DNA from: Verrucomicrobiota bacterium
GTDB taxonomy: Bacteria; Verrucomicrobiota; Verrucomicrobiia; Limisphaerales; JADLHS01
DNA length: 64,000 nt
Reading direction: 5' to 3'
Assembly: GCA_029573725.1 (NCBI GenBank)
Contig: JAKQDQ010000178.1
Span: 186,001-250,000 of the forward strand
Shown here: one piece after another, positions 34,968-43,822 of the stretch
How positions within the stretch are numbered: the first letter of the stretch is position 1
How the letters are laid out: the number at the start of each line of letters is the position of its first letter
Made by a program: the position numbers and the translations under genes
The notes under the pieces: model-generated
What the model was told of the DNA's origin: nothing
Seen by the model: only the letters and a program-made list of their open reading frames with translations
The model's database searches: none

Positions 34968-37121
34968 ATGATTTCGACGCTCGAGAACCAGCAATTGAAT
35001 GGCGACATCGTTGCGCTCACCACCGAGATTTTTTCGACATCCGGGGTGCTTGCCAACGCGAAGAATTTTGAATTCCGCCCTCAACAGCAACAAATGGCCG
35101 TGGCGGTAGCCAGGGCATTGCAGGAACAGCAGCATCTCGTGGCTGAAGCCGGAACTGGTGTTGGAAAATCTTTGGCCTACCTCATCCCGGCCATTCTTTT
35201 CGCCGTTCAATTCAAAAAGAAAGCCGTCGTTTCAACTCATACAATCAATCTTCAGGAACAGCTCGTGGAGAAGGACTTGCCAATGATCTCCACCGTCCTG
35301 GCGGCACTGCCGAAGGCCGTCCATTTTTCTTATACCATGTTGAAGGGGCGTGCGAATTATCTCTGTACACGACGCCTTCAAAAGGCAATTGCGCAAAGCA
35401 AAAATCTGTTCACTTCATCAGAAGCCCAGGAGTTGCAGCGCATCTACGAGTGGTCGAAGGAAACAGGCACCGGTAGCTTATCGGATTTCAGCATTGAGCC
35501 CGATCCGAAAGTTTGGGCGCAAGTGTGCTCAGAGCGCGGGCTCTGTTCACCAAAAATTTGCGGGTACCAATCAGATTTTGCCAGAGAGCATCCGCTTTGT
35601 TTCTTTCAAAAAGCGCGCAGTCGGATCCTGGCCGCGGATGTGTTGGTCTTGAACCATACGCTCTTTTTCACCCTGCTTGGCGGACTGGACGAGGAAAATT
35701 CGGATGGCGTGTTGTTCAAGAATGATTTCGTGATTTTTGATGAGGCGCACACTGTGGAACACGTGGCTTCGCGACACGTCGGGTTGAGTGTTTCCAGCGC
35801 TCAAATTCGTTGGTCGCTCAATCGCCTTTGGAACCCGAAAACTGGAAAGGGACTGTTGGCCACCTTGCGGCAGGGGAAAGCCGTGGAGCTGGTGGATGAA
35901 ACCCTGCATGCGGCCGACAACTTCTTCAGCAATGTGGAGACGGCATGTGAAGCATTACACCGCGGTTCAAAGTCGCAACAACCAACGTCGAATCCAAAGC
36001 CGACACACCGCACCTGGACCGAGTTGCGCATCCGTCGGACGCAGCTGGTGGCGGACAATCTCGCGCTGCCAATCCAGCGGTTGCGAGAGTCGGTCAGCGA
36101 TCTGATCAAAACCAGCGAGGACAAAGAAATCGGGCAGGAGCTGGTGGAATGCAACCGCCGGCTCGGAGAAATCAAATCGGAGATCACCGAATTCTTGAAT
36201 CATCAGGCCGAGGGCCATGTGTATTGGGTCGAACGCTCCGGAAAATCCCAGCAGAATCTTTCCCTCAATGCCGCACCAATCGACATTGCCCCCTTTCTGC
36301 GCCGCAGATTGTTTGGCAGCAATACGAGCATCATCATGACCAGCGCCACTCTCGCCACGACGAATCACTCCAGAAAAGAGGTCGAGGAGAGGCCCCCATC
36401 TGCCCGCGATTATCTGCCAAAATCCCCGACGTCAGACGGAAGTTGGGGTGGACTAGGATACTTTATGAGCCGCGTCGGAGCGGAGTCCGCTGTGCAGTTG
36501 CAGGTGGGCACGCCGTTTGATTATCAGCGGCAGATCAAATTATTCGTCGTGCGCAAAATTCCGGACCCGCGGGAAGCGGGTTTTGCGGATGCGTTGGAAC
36601 AATGGATCAAGCACTTTATCCGTCAGACCCACGGGAAAGCATTTGTTCTGTTCACCAACTTCAGACTGATGCAAACGCTGGGTGAGCGCCTGCAGCCCTT
36701 CTTCGAGGAGTTGGGGATCGCCTTGTTTGTGCAGGGCACGGGCACCCCGCGCTCGACCATGTTGGAGCAATTCAAGGACGACGTGAATTCGGTACTGTTT
36801 GGAACAGACAGTTTCTGGCAGGGCGTGGATGTACCGGGAGAAGCCTTGAGCAACGTCATCATCACCCGACTTCCATTTGCCGTCCCGGACCATCCATTGA
36901 TCGAGGCGCGCATCGAGGCCATCGAGGCGCGGGGCGGCAATTCATTCAGTGAATTTTCCCTGCCGGAAGCCATCTTGAAATTCCGTCAAGGGTTCGGGCG
37001 GCTGATCCGGACCAAAACGGACACCGGAATCGTGGTGGTACTCGATAGCCGCATTCTTGGGAAAAAATACGGCCGGGCCTTTCTGGAAGCGGTGCCCAAG
37101 TGTCCGGTGGAGATCGTGTAG
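34968..37121 (+). CDS. DinG/XPD-family ATP-dependent helicase
   Basis: 717 residues. Superfamily-2 helicase with an iron-sulfur cluster. Walker A is AEAGTGVGKSLAYL at about 58-71, and the DEAH box is FDEAHTVEH. Four Cys for a 4Fe-4S cluster are in YLCTRR and CSERGLCSPKICGYQ, with a further Cys in PLCFFQ. Helicase motifs continue with FVLFTNF, FGTDSFWQGVDVPGEAL and the final RQGFGRLIR. It unwinds DNA, probably in repair. It follows mnmG by 34 bases without a Shine-Dalgarno site. Base composition is intermediate between mnmG and the flanks. Confidence 0.88.
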   Translation: MISTLENQQLNGDIVALTTEIFSTSGVLANAKNFEFRPQQQQMAVAVARALQEQQHLVAEAGTGVGKSLAYLIPAILFAVQFKKKAVVSTHTINLQEQLVEKDLPMISTVLAALPKAVHFSYTMLKGRANYLCTRRLQKAIAQSKNLFTSSEAQELQRIYEWSKETGTGSLSDFSIEPDPKVWAQVCSERGLCSPKICGYQSDFAREHPLCFFQKARSRILAADVLVLNHTLFFTLLGGLDEENSDGVLFKNDFVIFDEAHTVEHVASRHVGLSVSSAQIRWSLNRLWNPKTGKGLLATLRQGKAVELVDETLHAADNFFSNVETACEALHRGSKSQQPTSNPKPTHRTWTELRIRRTQLVADNLALPIQRLRESVSDLIKTSEDKEIGQELVECNRRLGEIKSEITEFLNHQAEGHVYWVERSGKSQQNLSLNAAPIDIAPFLRRRLFGSNTSIIMTSATLATTNHSRKEVEERPPSARDYLPKSPTSDGSWGGLGYFMSRVGAESAVQLQVGTPFDYQRQIKLFVVRKIPDPREAGFADALEQWIKHFIRQTHGKAFVLFTNFRLMQTLGERLQPFFEELGIALFVQGTGTPRSTMLEQFKDDVNSVLFGTDSFWQGVDVPGEALSNVIITRLPFAVPDHPLIEARIEAIEARGGNSFSEFSLPEAILKFRQGFGRLIRTKTDTGIVVVLDSRILGKKYGRAFLEAVPKCPVEIV

Positions 37122-37128
37122 CCGGCCA

Positions 37129-38013
37129 TCAAGCCAGCCCCAGATTCCGCGCCACCTGCAACGTTGCCGCCGCTTTGTTCAACGTGTAAAAGTGCAGTCC
37201 CGGCACTCCGGCGCGCAACAGCTCCTCACACTGTTTGGTGCAATATTCGATCCCAAACTCCGCAGCCGCGGCGTCATCGTCGCCCAGCCGCTCCAGCTCG
37301 GCCGCCAGCGTCGAGGGAATTTTTGCGCCGCAAGCCTGTGCGAACCGGCGGATTCCCGCCACGTTGGTGATCGCGATCATTCCCGGAATCAGCGGCACCG
37401 CAACGCCCAGCCGCGTCAAGTGATCCCGGAATTCCAAATAATCGTTGTTGTCGAAAAACAACTGGGTGATCACGAAATCTGCCCCGGCATCCACCTTCGT
37501 CTTGAGGTGCCGCCAATCCGTATGTTTGCCCGCCCGGCAGGCAATGTGTCCTTCGGGAAAACCGGCGCAGCCAATGCTGAATCCACCCTGCGCCCGGATG
37601 AAACTGATCAATTCGGAGGAAAACTCAAATCCGCCGGGCGTGGCCTTGAACTCGCCGCCACCGGGAGGATCGCCACGTAAAGCCAGGATGTTCTGGCAAC
37701 CCGTGGCGCGGATTTTTTCCAGCAACTCCTCCAATTGTTCCCGCGTATGATTGACGCACGTCAGATGAGCCAGCGTGGTCAATTGGTGCTCCTGCTGCAG
37801 ACGCGTCACGATTTGCAGGGTCTTGTCCCGCGTGCTGCCCCCGGCCCCATAAGTCACCGAACAAAAATCCGGTTTCAACGTGGCCAAGGCCGGAACGTGC
37901 CTGGCAAACAACGCAACCTCGCCTTCCGGCGTTTTCGGCGGAAAAAATTCCAGTGAAATAACGGGCCGGCCCGCCGGGCGGTTGGCGGCATAGATGTCGC
38001 GAATCCATCGCAT
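37129..38013 (-). CDS. metF: Methylenetetrahydrofolate reductase
   Basis: 294 residues, a normal MetF length. It reduces 5,10-methylene-THF to 5-methyl-THF for methionine synthesis, with FAD. Motifs: SLEFFPPKTPEGE at the N terminus (catalytic Glu), SVTYGAGGSTRDKT, LAHLTCVNHTREQLEE, NILALRGDPPGG, DFVITQLFFDN, and IPGMIAITN. Converges with the helicase gene with seven bases between stops. Confidence 0.95.
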   Translation of the reverse strand: MRWIRDIYAANRPAGRPVISLEFFPPKTPEGEVALFARHVPALATLKPDFCSVTYGAGGSTRDKTLQIVTRLQQEHQLTTLAHLTCVNHTREQLEELLEKIRATGCQNILALRGDPPGGGEFKATPGGFEFSSELISFIRAQGGFSIGCAGFPEGHIACRAGKHTDWRHLKTKVDAGADFVITQLFFDNNDYLEFRDHLTRLGVAVPLIPGMIAITNVAGIRRFAQACGAKIPSTLAAELERLGDDDAAAAEFGIEYCTKQCEELLRAGVPGLHFYTLNKAAATLQVARNLGLA

Positions 38014-38471
38014 GGCGGGGCACTATGCCTGAACCGCACGGCGAAACCAAGCCCGGGAAAATGCCGGAACATCAAACCGGAATGCGATGGCTCGGTACAG
38101 GGAGATCCGCTCAAACGGCCGCAAATTAACGCCGCGGTGCAGGATCATCAGGTTCGTTTGCGCGCACGACGGACCGGATACAGGCCATAAAGGCGGCATC
38201 CACGCACGTCGAAATCGTCAACGCGACCGGCGGCGACTAAACGGGGGGAGCGAAGGGTTTCCCTGCCCGTCGCGGGCGGCGGCCCTTGCCGCCCCGTGCC
38301 TGGTCTGCGCTCACCTCCTGCCTCCAGCATTGCGTGCATCGAACGGGTTCAAAATCGCCGTGCTCGGCGATGGTTCAGGATCGTACGCAGGTTCGCCAGT
38401 CACCCTGACCCACGAAGACAAAAAAGCTGGCAGGTCCGAAGACCTGCCAGCTGTGAAGGAACGAAACCGGC
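38014..38471. other. 458-base gap with a terminator at its right end
   Basis: No protein frame of native composition is seen between metF and the OmcB-like gene. The only clear signal is the hairpin at 38425-38452. It must hold the metF promoter, which I could not pinpoint. Confidence 0.45.
38425..38452 (-). terminator. Rho-independent terminator of the OmcB-like gene
   Basis: AGCTGGCAGGTC and GACCTGCCAGCT form a perfect 12-bp stem with a four-base loop. On the minus strand it is followed by a run of U (complement of ACAAAAAA). It sits 19 bases past the stop at 38472. Confidence 0.9.
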
Positions 38472-39974
38472 TTAGTAAACGCGGGTGGATTCTTCCGCCG
38501 TCGTTGGAGCCGGAATATCCGTGGAGGTGCGAATGAATTTCACACGCGCGTCACCCACTTTGGCGCCCTTGGCTTTGACGTGATACTCAAACACACCCTT
38601 CGGCGCGAGGCGCGGGTAGGGCGGGAACACCACGTTTTGACCTTGGACTTGTCCGCCATTGTCAGCACTGACCGGAGTCAAGTACTCAGGGAACTCAACC
38701 ACCACTTTGATATTGGTGTCATCGGTGGAGCCCTGGTTGGTCACGCGGACATAGTAGGTGGTCTCTTCCCCGACTTGGATCGGGTCAGGATTGTCACCCT
38801 TCTCCAGCAACAAGGCGGAGACGCCCACCACCCGGGTCTGGCAGCTGGAGGCCACTTGCGCGGCGCAGGCGCCACGGGCAGCACTGTTGAAGTTGTATGT
38901 GCCCGCTGCCGCACTGGTGAACGTGGCGCGGACCTCACGTTGCGCGTCTGCCGCCAGCGAGCCGAGGTCCCAAATCACGGTGTTGCCGGAGACCCGGCCA
39001 CCGGCAGTGGCAGAGCTGAACGTTGCTCCCGCCGGAATCGCCAAGATCGCTTGCGCTCCCGCAGCTGCAGTATCGCCCTTGTTCACGACCGTCAAGTCAA
39101 CATGGTACGGCCGGCCGATGTATTGCTGCTCGTTGGCCTTGCACGCGATGGTCAAAACCGCTTGGCGGACCGTGGTCGAAGCGGTCGCCTTGGCACTGAC
39201 CCCTTGATCCGACTTGACTTCGGCATTGTTCACAAATTTGCCCGTCTTGGAAGCGGTGGCATTAAACTTAAACTCCTTGCTCTGTCCGGGCGCGAGCGTG
39301 CCAGCGTCGAAAGTCAGAACATTCTTCCCTTCGCTCGCGAGACCCGCCGGCAGCGTGTCGGTCACCTTCACCCCGGTCAACTGACTGCTGCCCGAGTTTT
39401 TAACCACCAAAGTCACCGGAATTGGGTCGCAAATAGTCACTTCCTGCGGCTCAGTCTTGGTCAATTGAATCGCGGGATTGACGACGCGAGTTTCCGCACA
39501 GGTGCGCGGATCGGCGGATACAACCGCACAGCTGGCAATCACGCCTTCCTTGCCTGCTTTGAGAATCAGCTTGAGGGTGCGGCTCTCCCCGGCATCAAGA
39601 TTGCCCAGCTTCCAAGTAACCTGGCTGCCATCCACGGTGGCGGCAGGCTCGCTGCGCACATAGGTAACACCAGCCGGAATGGAATCTTGGACCACTACGT
39701 TACCGGCGCAAGATTGAGCTGTAAGTTTGATTTCCGAGGTGAATTCTCCGCCGAGAGTTACCTCTTTGGGCATCGTTTTCGCCATTTGAATGAGCCCGCG
39801 CGTGGCTTCATTGCACGAAACTTGCGGCGGAGGGGTTTGGGCTGGAGCCGGTTCCACCACGGACGGCGTCGAAGTCGTTGTATGGACGGGTTGATGGTAA
39901 TGAGACGTTTGTTGGCAACCGGTAACCGCCAAACTGGCGGCAACGGCGAACAAACCCAATAATTTCAATTTCAT
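38472..39974 (-). CDS. OmcB-like DUF11-repeat lipoprotein
   Basis: 500 residues. A lipoprotein signal peptide (LGLFAVAASLAVTGC) puts the lipid Cys at residue 20. A Thr/Pro linker follows, then four DUF11-like beta domains. Typical pieces: VTYVRSEPAATVDGSQVTWK, ICDPIPVTLVVKNSG, VDLTVVNKGDT, EETTYYVRVTNQGSTDDTN and a C terminus DIPAPTTAEESTRVY. From memory these align along the full length with chlamydial OmcB ([20 protein letters not shown], ending DTENTHIY), but this protein has only nine Cys. It is probably an outer-membrane surface protein. It has its own promoter and terminator, and no Shine-Dalgarno site. ATG at 39974 chosen for the signal peptide. Confidence 0.85.
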   Translation of the reverse strand: MKLKLLGLFAVAASLAVTGCQQTSHYHQPVHTTTSTPSVVEPAPAQTPPPQVSCNEATRGLIQMAKTMPKEVTLGGEFTSEIKLTAQSCAGNVVVQDSIPAGVTYVRSEPAATVDGSQVTWKLGNLDAGESRTLKLILKAGKEGVIASCAVVSADPRTCAETRVVNPAIQLTKTEPQEVTICDPIPVTLVVKNSGSSQLTGVKVTDTLPAGLASEGKNVLTFDAGTLAPGQSKEFKFNATASKTGKFVNNAEVKSDQGVSAKATASTTVRQAVLTIACKANEQQYIGRPYHVDLTVVNKGDTAAAGAQAILAIPAGATFSSATAGGRVSGNTVIWDLGSLAADAQREVRATFTSAAAGTYNFNSAARGACAAQVASSCQTRVVGVSALLLEKGDNPDPIQVGEETTYYVRVTNQGSTDDTNIKVVVEFPEYLTPVSADNGGQVQGQNVVFPPYPRLAPKGVFEYHVKAKGAKVGDARVKFIRTSTDIPAPTTAEESTRVY

Positions 39975-40039
39975 AGTATTAGTATAATTAGCGTTGAGGT
40001 TACTGCAGAGAGAACGAAACCTGCGTTTCAAGTGGGCGA

Positions 40040-40067
40040 ATTGTATCGAATTGAGGCTGATGGTCAA
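40040..40067 (-). promoter_or_regulatory. Sigma-70 promoter of the OmcB-like gene
   Basis: Read leftward: TTGACC (-35, 40067-40062), 16 bases, TACAAT (-10, 40045-40040). Both match five of six consensus bases. It gives a leader of about 60 bases. Confidence 0.65.
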
Positions 40068-40080
40068 GATTTTCGATAAG
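40051..40080 (+). promoter_or_regulatory. Possible divergent promoter for the small secreted protein
   Basis: TTGAGG at 40051-40056 and GATAAG at 40075-40080, spacing 18. It overlaps the leftward promoter, so the two genes could compete for polymerase. Weak match. Confidence 0.3.
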
Positions 40081-40178
40081 AAAGTTCCGAATTTCGACAT
40101 TTTCACATCGTTGGCATGCGAACTGCCCGCACCCATTGCCGCAGCATTGCGGTGCAAAGTTCAACACAAGGAGTACAA

Positions 40179-40445
40179 ATGAAGAAGTGGTTCAAAGTAT
40201 TGATGGTCAGTTGCTTAATGACTTCCGGGGTGGCTTTTGGTGAAGAGACCAAGGCTGCCGATCAAAAATGGTTGGAAGTCGTCAAGAGCATGGTGTCTGA
40301 AGGTCAGTCAGTAGTGTCCACCCCCAGTGAAACGCGGGTTAATCTGTTGAAAGACTGGAGTAAAAAGAATGGTTTTGCCGCCAACATTACCAAGGAACAG
40401 ACGGGATATCGTATTGAGATCACCAAGGGGTTTGCTCAGAAATAA
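40179..40445 (+). CDS. Small secreted protein, unknown
   Basis: 88 residues with a strong ribosome site AAGGAG at 40168-40173, which decides the start. A signal peptide (MKKWFKVLMVSCLMTSGVAFGEE) is followed by about 65 residues with a helix (WLEVVKSMVSEGQSVVST) and a beta hairpin near the end. No family is recognised. It is divergent from the OmcB-like gene; shared control is possible. Confidence 0.75.
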   Translation: MKKWFKVLMVSCLMTSGVAFGEETKAADQKWLEVVKSMVSEGQSVVSTPSETRVNLLKDWSKKNGFAANITKEQTGYRIEITKGFAQK

Positions 40446-40556
40446 CCGGATTGTTGCTTTGGCAGCACCGGAGGCGGACCCGCTTCGCGCAAGGCGATAA
40501 CGTCCGTCCTGGCAGTTCTCATAGTCGCGCTCGTGGGAAATTTTGCGGCGTGATCC

Positions 40557-40583
40557 AGGCTCGTTGTCGAGGGCAACGAGCCT
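40557..40583. repeat. 10-bp inverted repeat between two convergent genes
   Basis: AGGCTCGTTG at 40557-40566 and CAACGAGCCT at 40574-40583 with a seven-base loop. It touches the stop codon of the permease gene. No T-run follows on either side, so termination is possible but not certain. Confidence 0.45.
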
Positions 40584-41361
40584 ATCTCATGTACGCCTCA
40601 AGGAGCAATTTGGCGGTCAGAACCAATACGACAGTGATGAACACCGGCCGAATGAACGTTGTCCCCCGCCGCACCACCATCCGGCTGCCAAACCGCGCGC
40701 CAATAAGCTGTCCCAACCCCATGCAGCCTCCAGCGAGAAAATCCACCTTGCCTGCCCACAGAAAAATGAACAGGGAGCAAACGTTGCTGGAAAGATTCAT
40801 GGCCTTGGTATAAGCCGTGGCGCGCAACAAGTTGAATCCCAGCGCCGCCACGAAGGCGATCGTCCAAAAGGTCCCGGTGCCGGGCCCAAAGAAACCGTCG
40901 TAACCCCCCAGCACCAGACCAAAAATCAGATCAAAACACCAGCGCGACAAGCGGGGCGGCTTTTTCGTTTCCTCCAGACCCAGGTTGCGCAGGGAATAAA
41001 CCGCGACCGCAACCAGCAGCAAGGGAATGATGGCTTTGAGGGCATGGGTGCCGATTTGCTGCACGGCCAATGTCCCCACGCCGGCCCCCATGAACGTCAT
41101 CGCACCGCCGCGCCAGCAGTCCCGCAACTCCACCGCGCCCGCTTTCGCGTAATGCCAGGTGGCGCTGGCCGCGCCGAATGTTGCCTGCAACTTGTTCGTT
41201 CCGAGCGCCACTTGCGGATCGCCGCCCAGGAGCAGCAGCGTCGGCAACGTAATCAATCCACCGCCGCCGGCGATGGCATCTACAAATCCAGACACCAAGC
41301 CTACGCCGAAAAGCAGCGGGAACTGCCAGGCGGAGGCGGCCGCGGCGAGCGATGAATCCAT
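40582..41361 (-). CDS. TSUP-family (TauE/SafE) membrane permease
   Basis: 259 residues with about seven to eight membrane helices. LLFGVGLVSGFVDAIAGGGGLI at the N terminus is the first TauE/SafE repeat motif, and the second half-repeat contains FGLVLGGYDGFFGPGTGTF, matching the family's duplicated structure. Members carry sulfonate, sulfite or other small anions; substrate here unknown. It precedes the glycan-degradation genes on the same strand but need not belong to them. Confidence 0.9.
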   Translation of the reverse strand: MDSSLAAAASAWQFPLLFGVGLVSGFVDAIAGGGGLITLPTLLLLGGDPQVALGTNKLQATFGAASATWHYAKAGAVELRDCWRGGAMTFMGAGVGTLAVQQIGTHALKAIIPLLLVAVAVYSLRNLGLEETKKPPRLSRWCFDLIFGLVLGGYDGFFGPGTGTFWTIAFVAALGFNLLRATAYTKAMNLSSNVCSLFIFLWAGKVDFLAGGCMGLGQLIGARFGSRMVVRRGTTFIRPVFITVVLVLTAKLLLEAYMR

Positions 41362-41383
41362 GCGAGCGCCCGGCGGACGGGTT

Positions 41384-42013
41384 TCAGTCCAGTTCGACGG
41401 CGTACAGATGGCGGAACTCGATCTTCATTTTGAGCCCGGGGTGCACCTGCAGCCCCAGTGGGCCGCCGCCAGGATAGCGCGGATCCTGATACTGGCTGAT
41501 GCGCTGCCCGTTGCACCAGACGGTGAAAGCATCGCCGCGCGCTTCGATGCGGAAGCGGTTCCAATCATCCGGCTTGAAGACCGCAGCCAACCCGTGGGTG
41601 TGACCGGATTCCGGATAACCGGAAGTCGGATTGTCCGGTGTCCTGGCCAGATAAAACGCGCCGGTCATGTCCTTCTTCAAGCTGCGTGAGACGCCAAACT
41701 GGACCTGCAATTCCGGGTCGCGCAACAGGATGCCGCTGTCAATCTCCCCCGACCAACGCGCTTCCAGTTCCAAAACGAAATTGGTGTAGTGCGACTCGGT
41801 GTAAATGACATTCCCACGCATTTGTCCATCGTTGGCGCCGATCAGAACCCCGTTCTTCACCGTCCAAAAGGGATTGGGCTGCGGCGCGCGCCAGCCGGCC
41901 AGGTTGGTGCCGTTGAAAATGGGCGCGAGCCGAATACCGACGGACGCACCGGCATGGACGGATGCGGAACCGAGACACATCAACCAGGCAATGAGAAGGA
42001 GCGGGGTTTTCAT
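41384..42013 (-). CDS. DUF1080 (3-keto-disaccharide hydrolase family) secreted protein
   Basis: 209 residues: signal peptide (LLLIAWLMCLGSASVHAG), then one DUF1080 beta-jelly-roll, with IFNGTNLAGWRAPQ, WTVKNGVLIG, NFVLELEARWSGEIDSGILLR and GGPLGLQVHPGLKMKIEFRH typical of the family. Such proteins bind or cleave sugar derivatives. It overlaps the GH9 gene by four bases (ATGA), so the two are translated together. Confidence 0.88.
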   Translation of the reverse strand: MKTPLLLIAWLMCLGSASVHAGASVGIRLAPIFNGTNLAGWRAPQPNPFWTVKNGVLIGANDGQMRGNVIYTESHYTNFVLELEARWSGEIDSGILLRDPELQVQFGVSRSLKKDMTGAFYLARTPDNPTSGYPESGHTHGLAAVFKPDDWNRFRIEARGDAFTVWCNGQRISQYQDPRYPGGGPLGLQVHPGLKMKIEFRHLYAVELD

Positions 42014-43821
42014 GGGTACAGATTGGACAGGGCAAACATTAAAATGGCGGAGGCGGTGCCGTCCATCGTGGGTTCGTTGGTGGAATAATCATGGACGTCA
42101 TTGTGGTAAACCGCTTCACCTTGAAACGCGGCCAATGGATCGGGCTGCGTGATGCTGACACCCTTGAGCGATGTGAAAATGCGTTCATATACGGGACCAT
42201 CCACCAATCCCCCGCGTACCGGACGTTTGAGAATTTGCACCGTCATCAAATGCACATCGGTGGGAAAGACGCTGCCGATCTCGGTGAACATGGTCGTGCC
42301 CCACGGGTTGCGCCCCAGCAACCAGTCGCATTGCTTGGTGGCAAACTGGCGGTACCGCCGATCGCCGGTCATGCGTTCATACATCAGGCATTGCGTCACG
42401 AGCGCCGTGAGCAGATTGTTCGAGCACCAGATGAACGGCACGCCGACGCGATAAGGATTTTTCTCCCCGGCGGCAACGCAGCGTTCGATGCCGGCACGAT
42501 AATAACCCGCGAGCAACTTCTGAAACTCCGCGCCCACCAAATCGTAGAGCCGGAAGTGGCCGGCGTTCATGAACGGATAATACTGATAATGCCCAGTCTG
42601 CTCCTTGCCCATCCAACCTTCATCGGCGGCCAGTTTCGCGTAACGCTTTGCGTCATCAAGAAACCGCTTTTGCTTCGTTGCGCGATACAGCTCCGCCGCC
42701 CCCCATTCCATGTCGTCAGCCCAGGTGGTTTCTTCATAACGATACGGCGCCCCGTAGGAATTGCCTTGTTGCACACCTTCCTGGGCGCGACCAAGTTCAT
42801 AGACTTCCAAACCGGCCTGGAGACAGCGCGCGGCAAAATCTTCATCCTGATATTGCGAATTCTCCCGCCAAATGCGATACGCGAGCGCCATCGCCGCCGC
42901 GTACCGCCCGGCAAGATTGGCGACACCAGTCGAGGCGCTTTGGTAACTTTTCAAACCCTGCGGTTTACCGTCGGCGAAATAAACCGGACGCGCGCCGCCC
43001 TTGCCCCAGCCGTAATCCACCGTTTCATTCTGCGGCAGCCGCCAGCCCGCATGATCGCGATCATCGGCCACTTGATGATATAGTTGATCCGGCGCGGGAT
43101 GGAGCTTCAGCATCCACTCCAAACCCCAGCGCGCTTCGTCGAGCAGGTCCGGAACGCCGTTCGTGCCGGGCAGCCCGCGCGCATCAACGTGAACCACGGG
43201 GGCCCCGTGCTGGCGCGCATCCCGGGCTTGGGGGCGCTCGGCATACCGATGTTGCGGACTGAGTTCATACGCGAGGAGCATTTGCGCCGTGGCGTTGCCG
43301 GACGTGAGCAGGTATTTCAACAAATCGCCCGCGTCATGCCAGCCGCCCCGCGCCTCGAGCAGTGTGCCATTGGTCAACGGCCCGTATACCGAGCGTCCGT
43401 CGGCCTGATGGCAGTTCGTGTTCAACCACGGATTGAACCCGCACCGTTGCTGACGCATGAATTCCAATAATTGCGCCACCAACGCATAATTCGGCTCACC
43501 GCCAATCCGTACCGGCAGAGATTGAGCCGAGCCGAGCTTCAATACAAACTGGCCCGGAGTCGAAAACTTCGAGAAATCCAGCTCCACATGGTTTGAAAAT
43601 TGGCCCCATGTCGCGTTGGTGATGGGCGTGGTTGCACCGCGAAACCAGACCCGATTGTCCGCCCCGACCACCGTGAAATCCGCCGGCAGCGGCGTGTGCG
43701 AAAAGGCCACCGCCAGTTTGGGCGCGCCGACGAAATACCCGGTCTGGTTGGCCCGTATGAAAATTTCCTCCGCGGGGGCAGCCGCGAGACTCAGGATCAG
43801 CATGGCCAGCAGGTGCTTCAT
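42010..43821 (-). CDS. Glycoside hydrolase family 9 (endoglucanase-type)
   Basis: 603 residues: signal peptide (HLLAMLILSLAAAPAEE), an N-terminal Ig-like domain at about 20-110 (IFIRANQTGYFVGAPKLAVAF), and a GH9 catalytic domain. ARGGWHDAGDLLKYL holds the catalytic Asp pair, LLGRNPWGTTMFTEIG is the usual His/Arg region variant, and NEPTMDGTASAILMFA near the end carries the catalytic Glu. It should hydrolyse beta-glucan outside the cell or in the periplasm. Starts just after the deacetylase gene and overlaps DUF1080. Confidence 0.9.
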   Translation of the reverse strand: MKHLLAMLILSLAAAPAEEIFIRANQTGYFVGAPKLAVAFSHTPLPADFTVVGADNRVWFRGATTPITNATWGQFSNHVELDFSKFSTPGQFVLKLGSAQSLPVRIGGEPNYALVAQLLEFMRQQRCGFNPWLNTNCHQADGRSVYGPLTNGTLLEARGGWHDAGDLLKYLLTSGNATAQMLLAYELSPQHRYAERPQARDARQHGAPVVHVDARGLPGTNGVPDLLDEARWGLEWMLKLHPAPDQLYHQVADDRDHAGWRLPQNETVDYGWGKGGARPVYFADGKPQGLKSYQSASTGVANLAGRYAAAMALAYRIWRENSQYQDEDFAARCLQAGLEVYELGRAQEGVQQGNSYGAPYRYEETTWADDMEWGAAELYRATKQKRFLDDAKRYAKLAADEGWMGKEQTGHYQYYPFMNAGHFRLYDLVGAEFQKLLAGYYRAGIERCVAAGEKNPYRVGVPFIWCSNNLLTALVTQCLMYERMTGDRRYRQFATKQCDWLLGRNPWGTTMFTEIGSVFPTDVHLMTVQILKRPVRGGLVDGPVYERIFTSLKGVSITQPDPLAAFQGEAVYHNDVHDYSTNEPTMDGTASAILMFALSNLYP

Positions 43822-43822
43822 C

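Noticed and set aside
38580-39962. Long rightward open frame (460 codons) opposite the OmcB-like gene
   Set aside because: It is the antisense shadow of a gene with clear domains, promoter and terminator; the amino-acid composition is His/Arg-rich and not protein-like.
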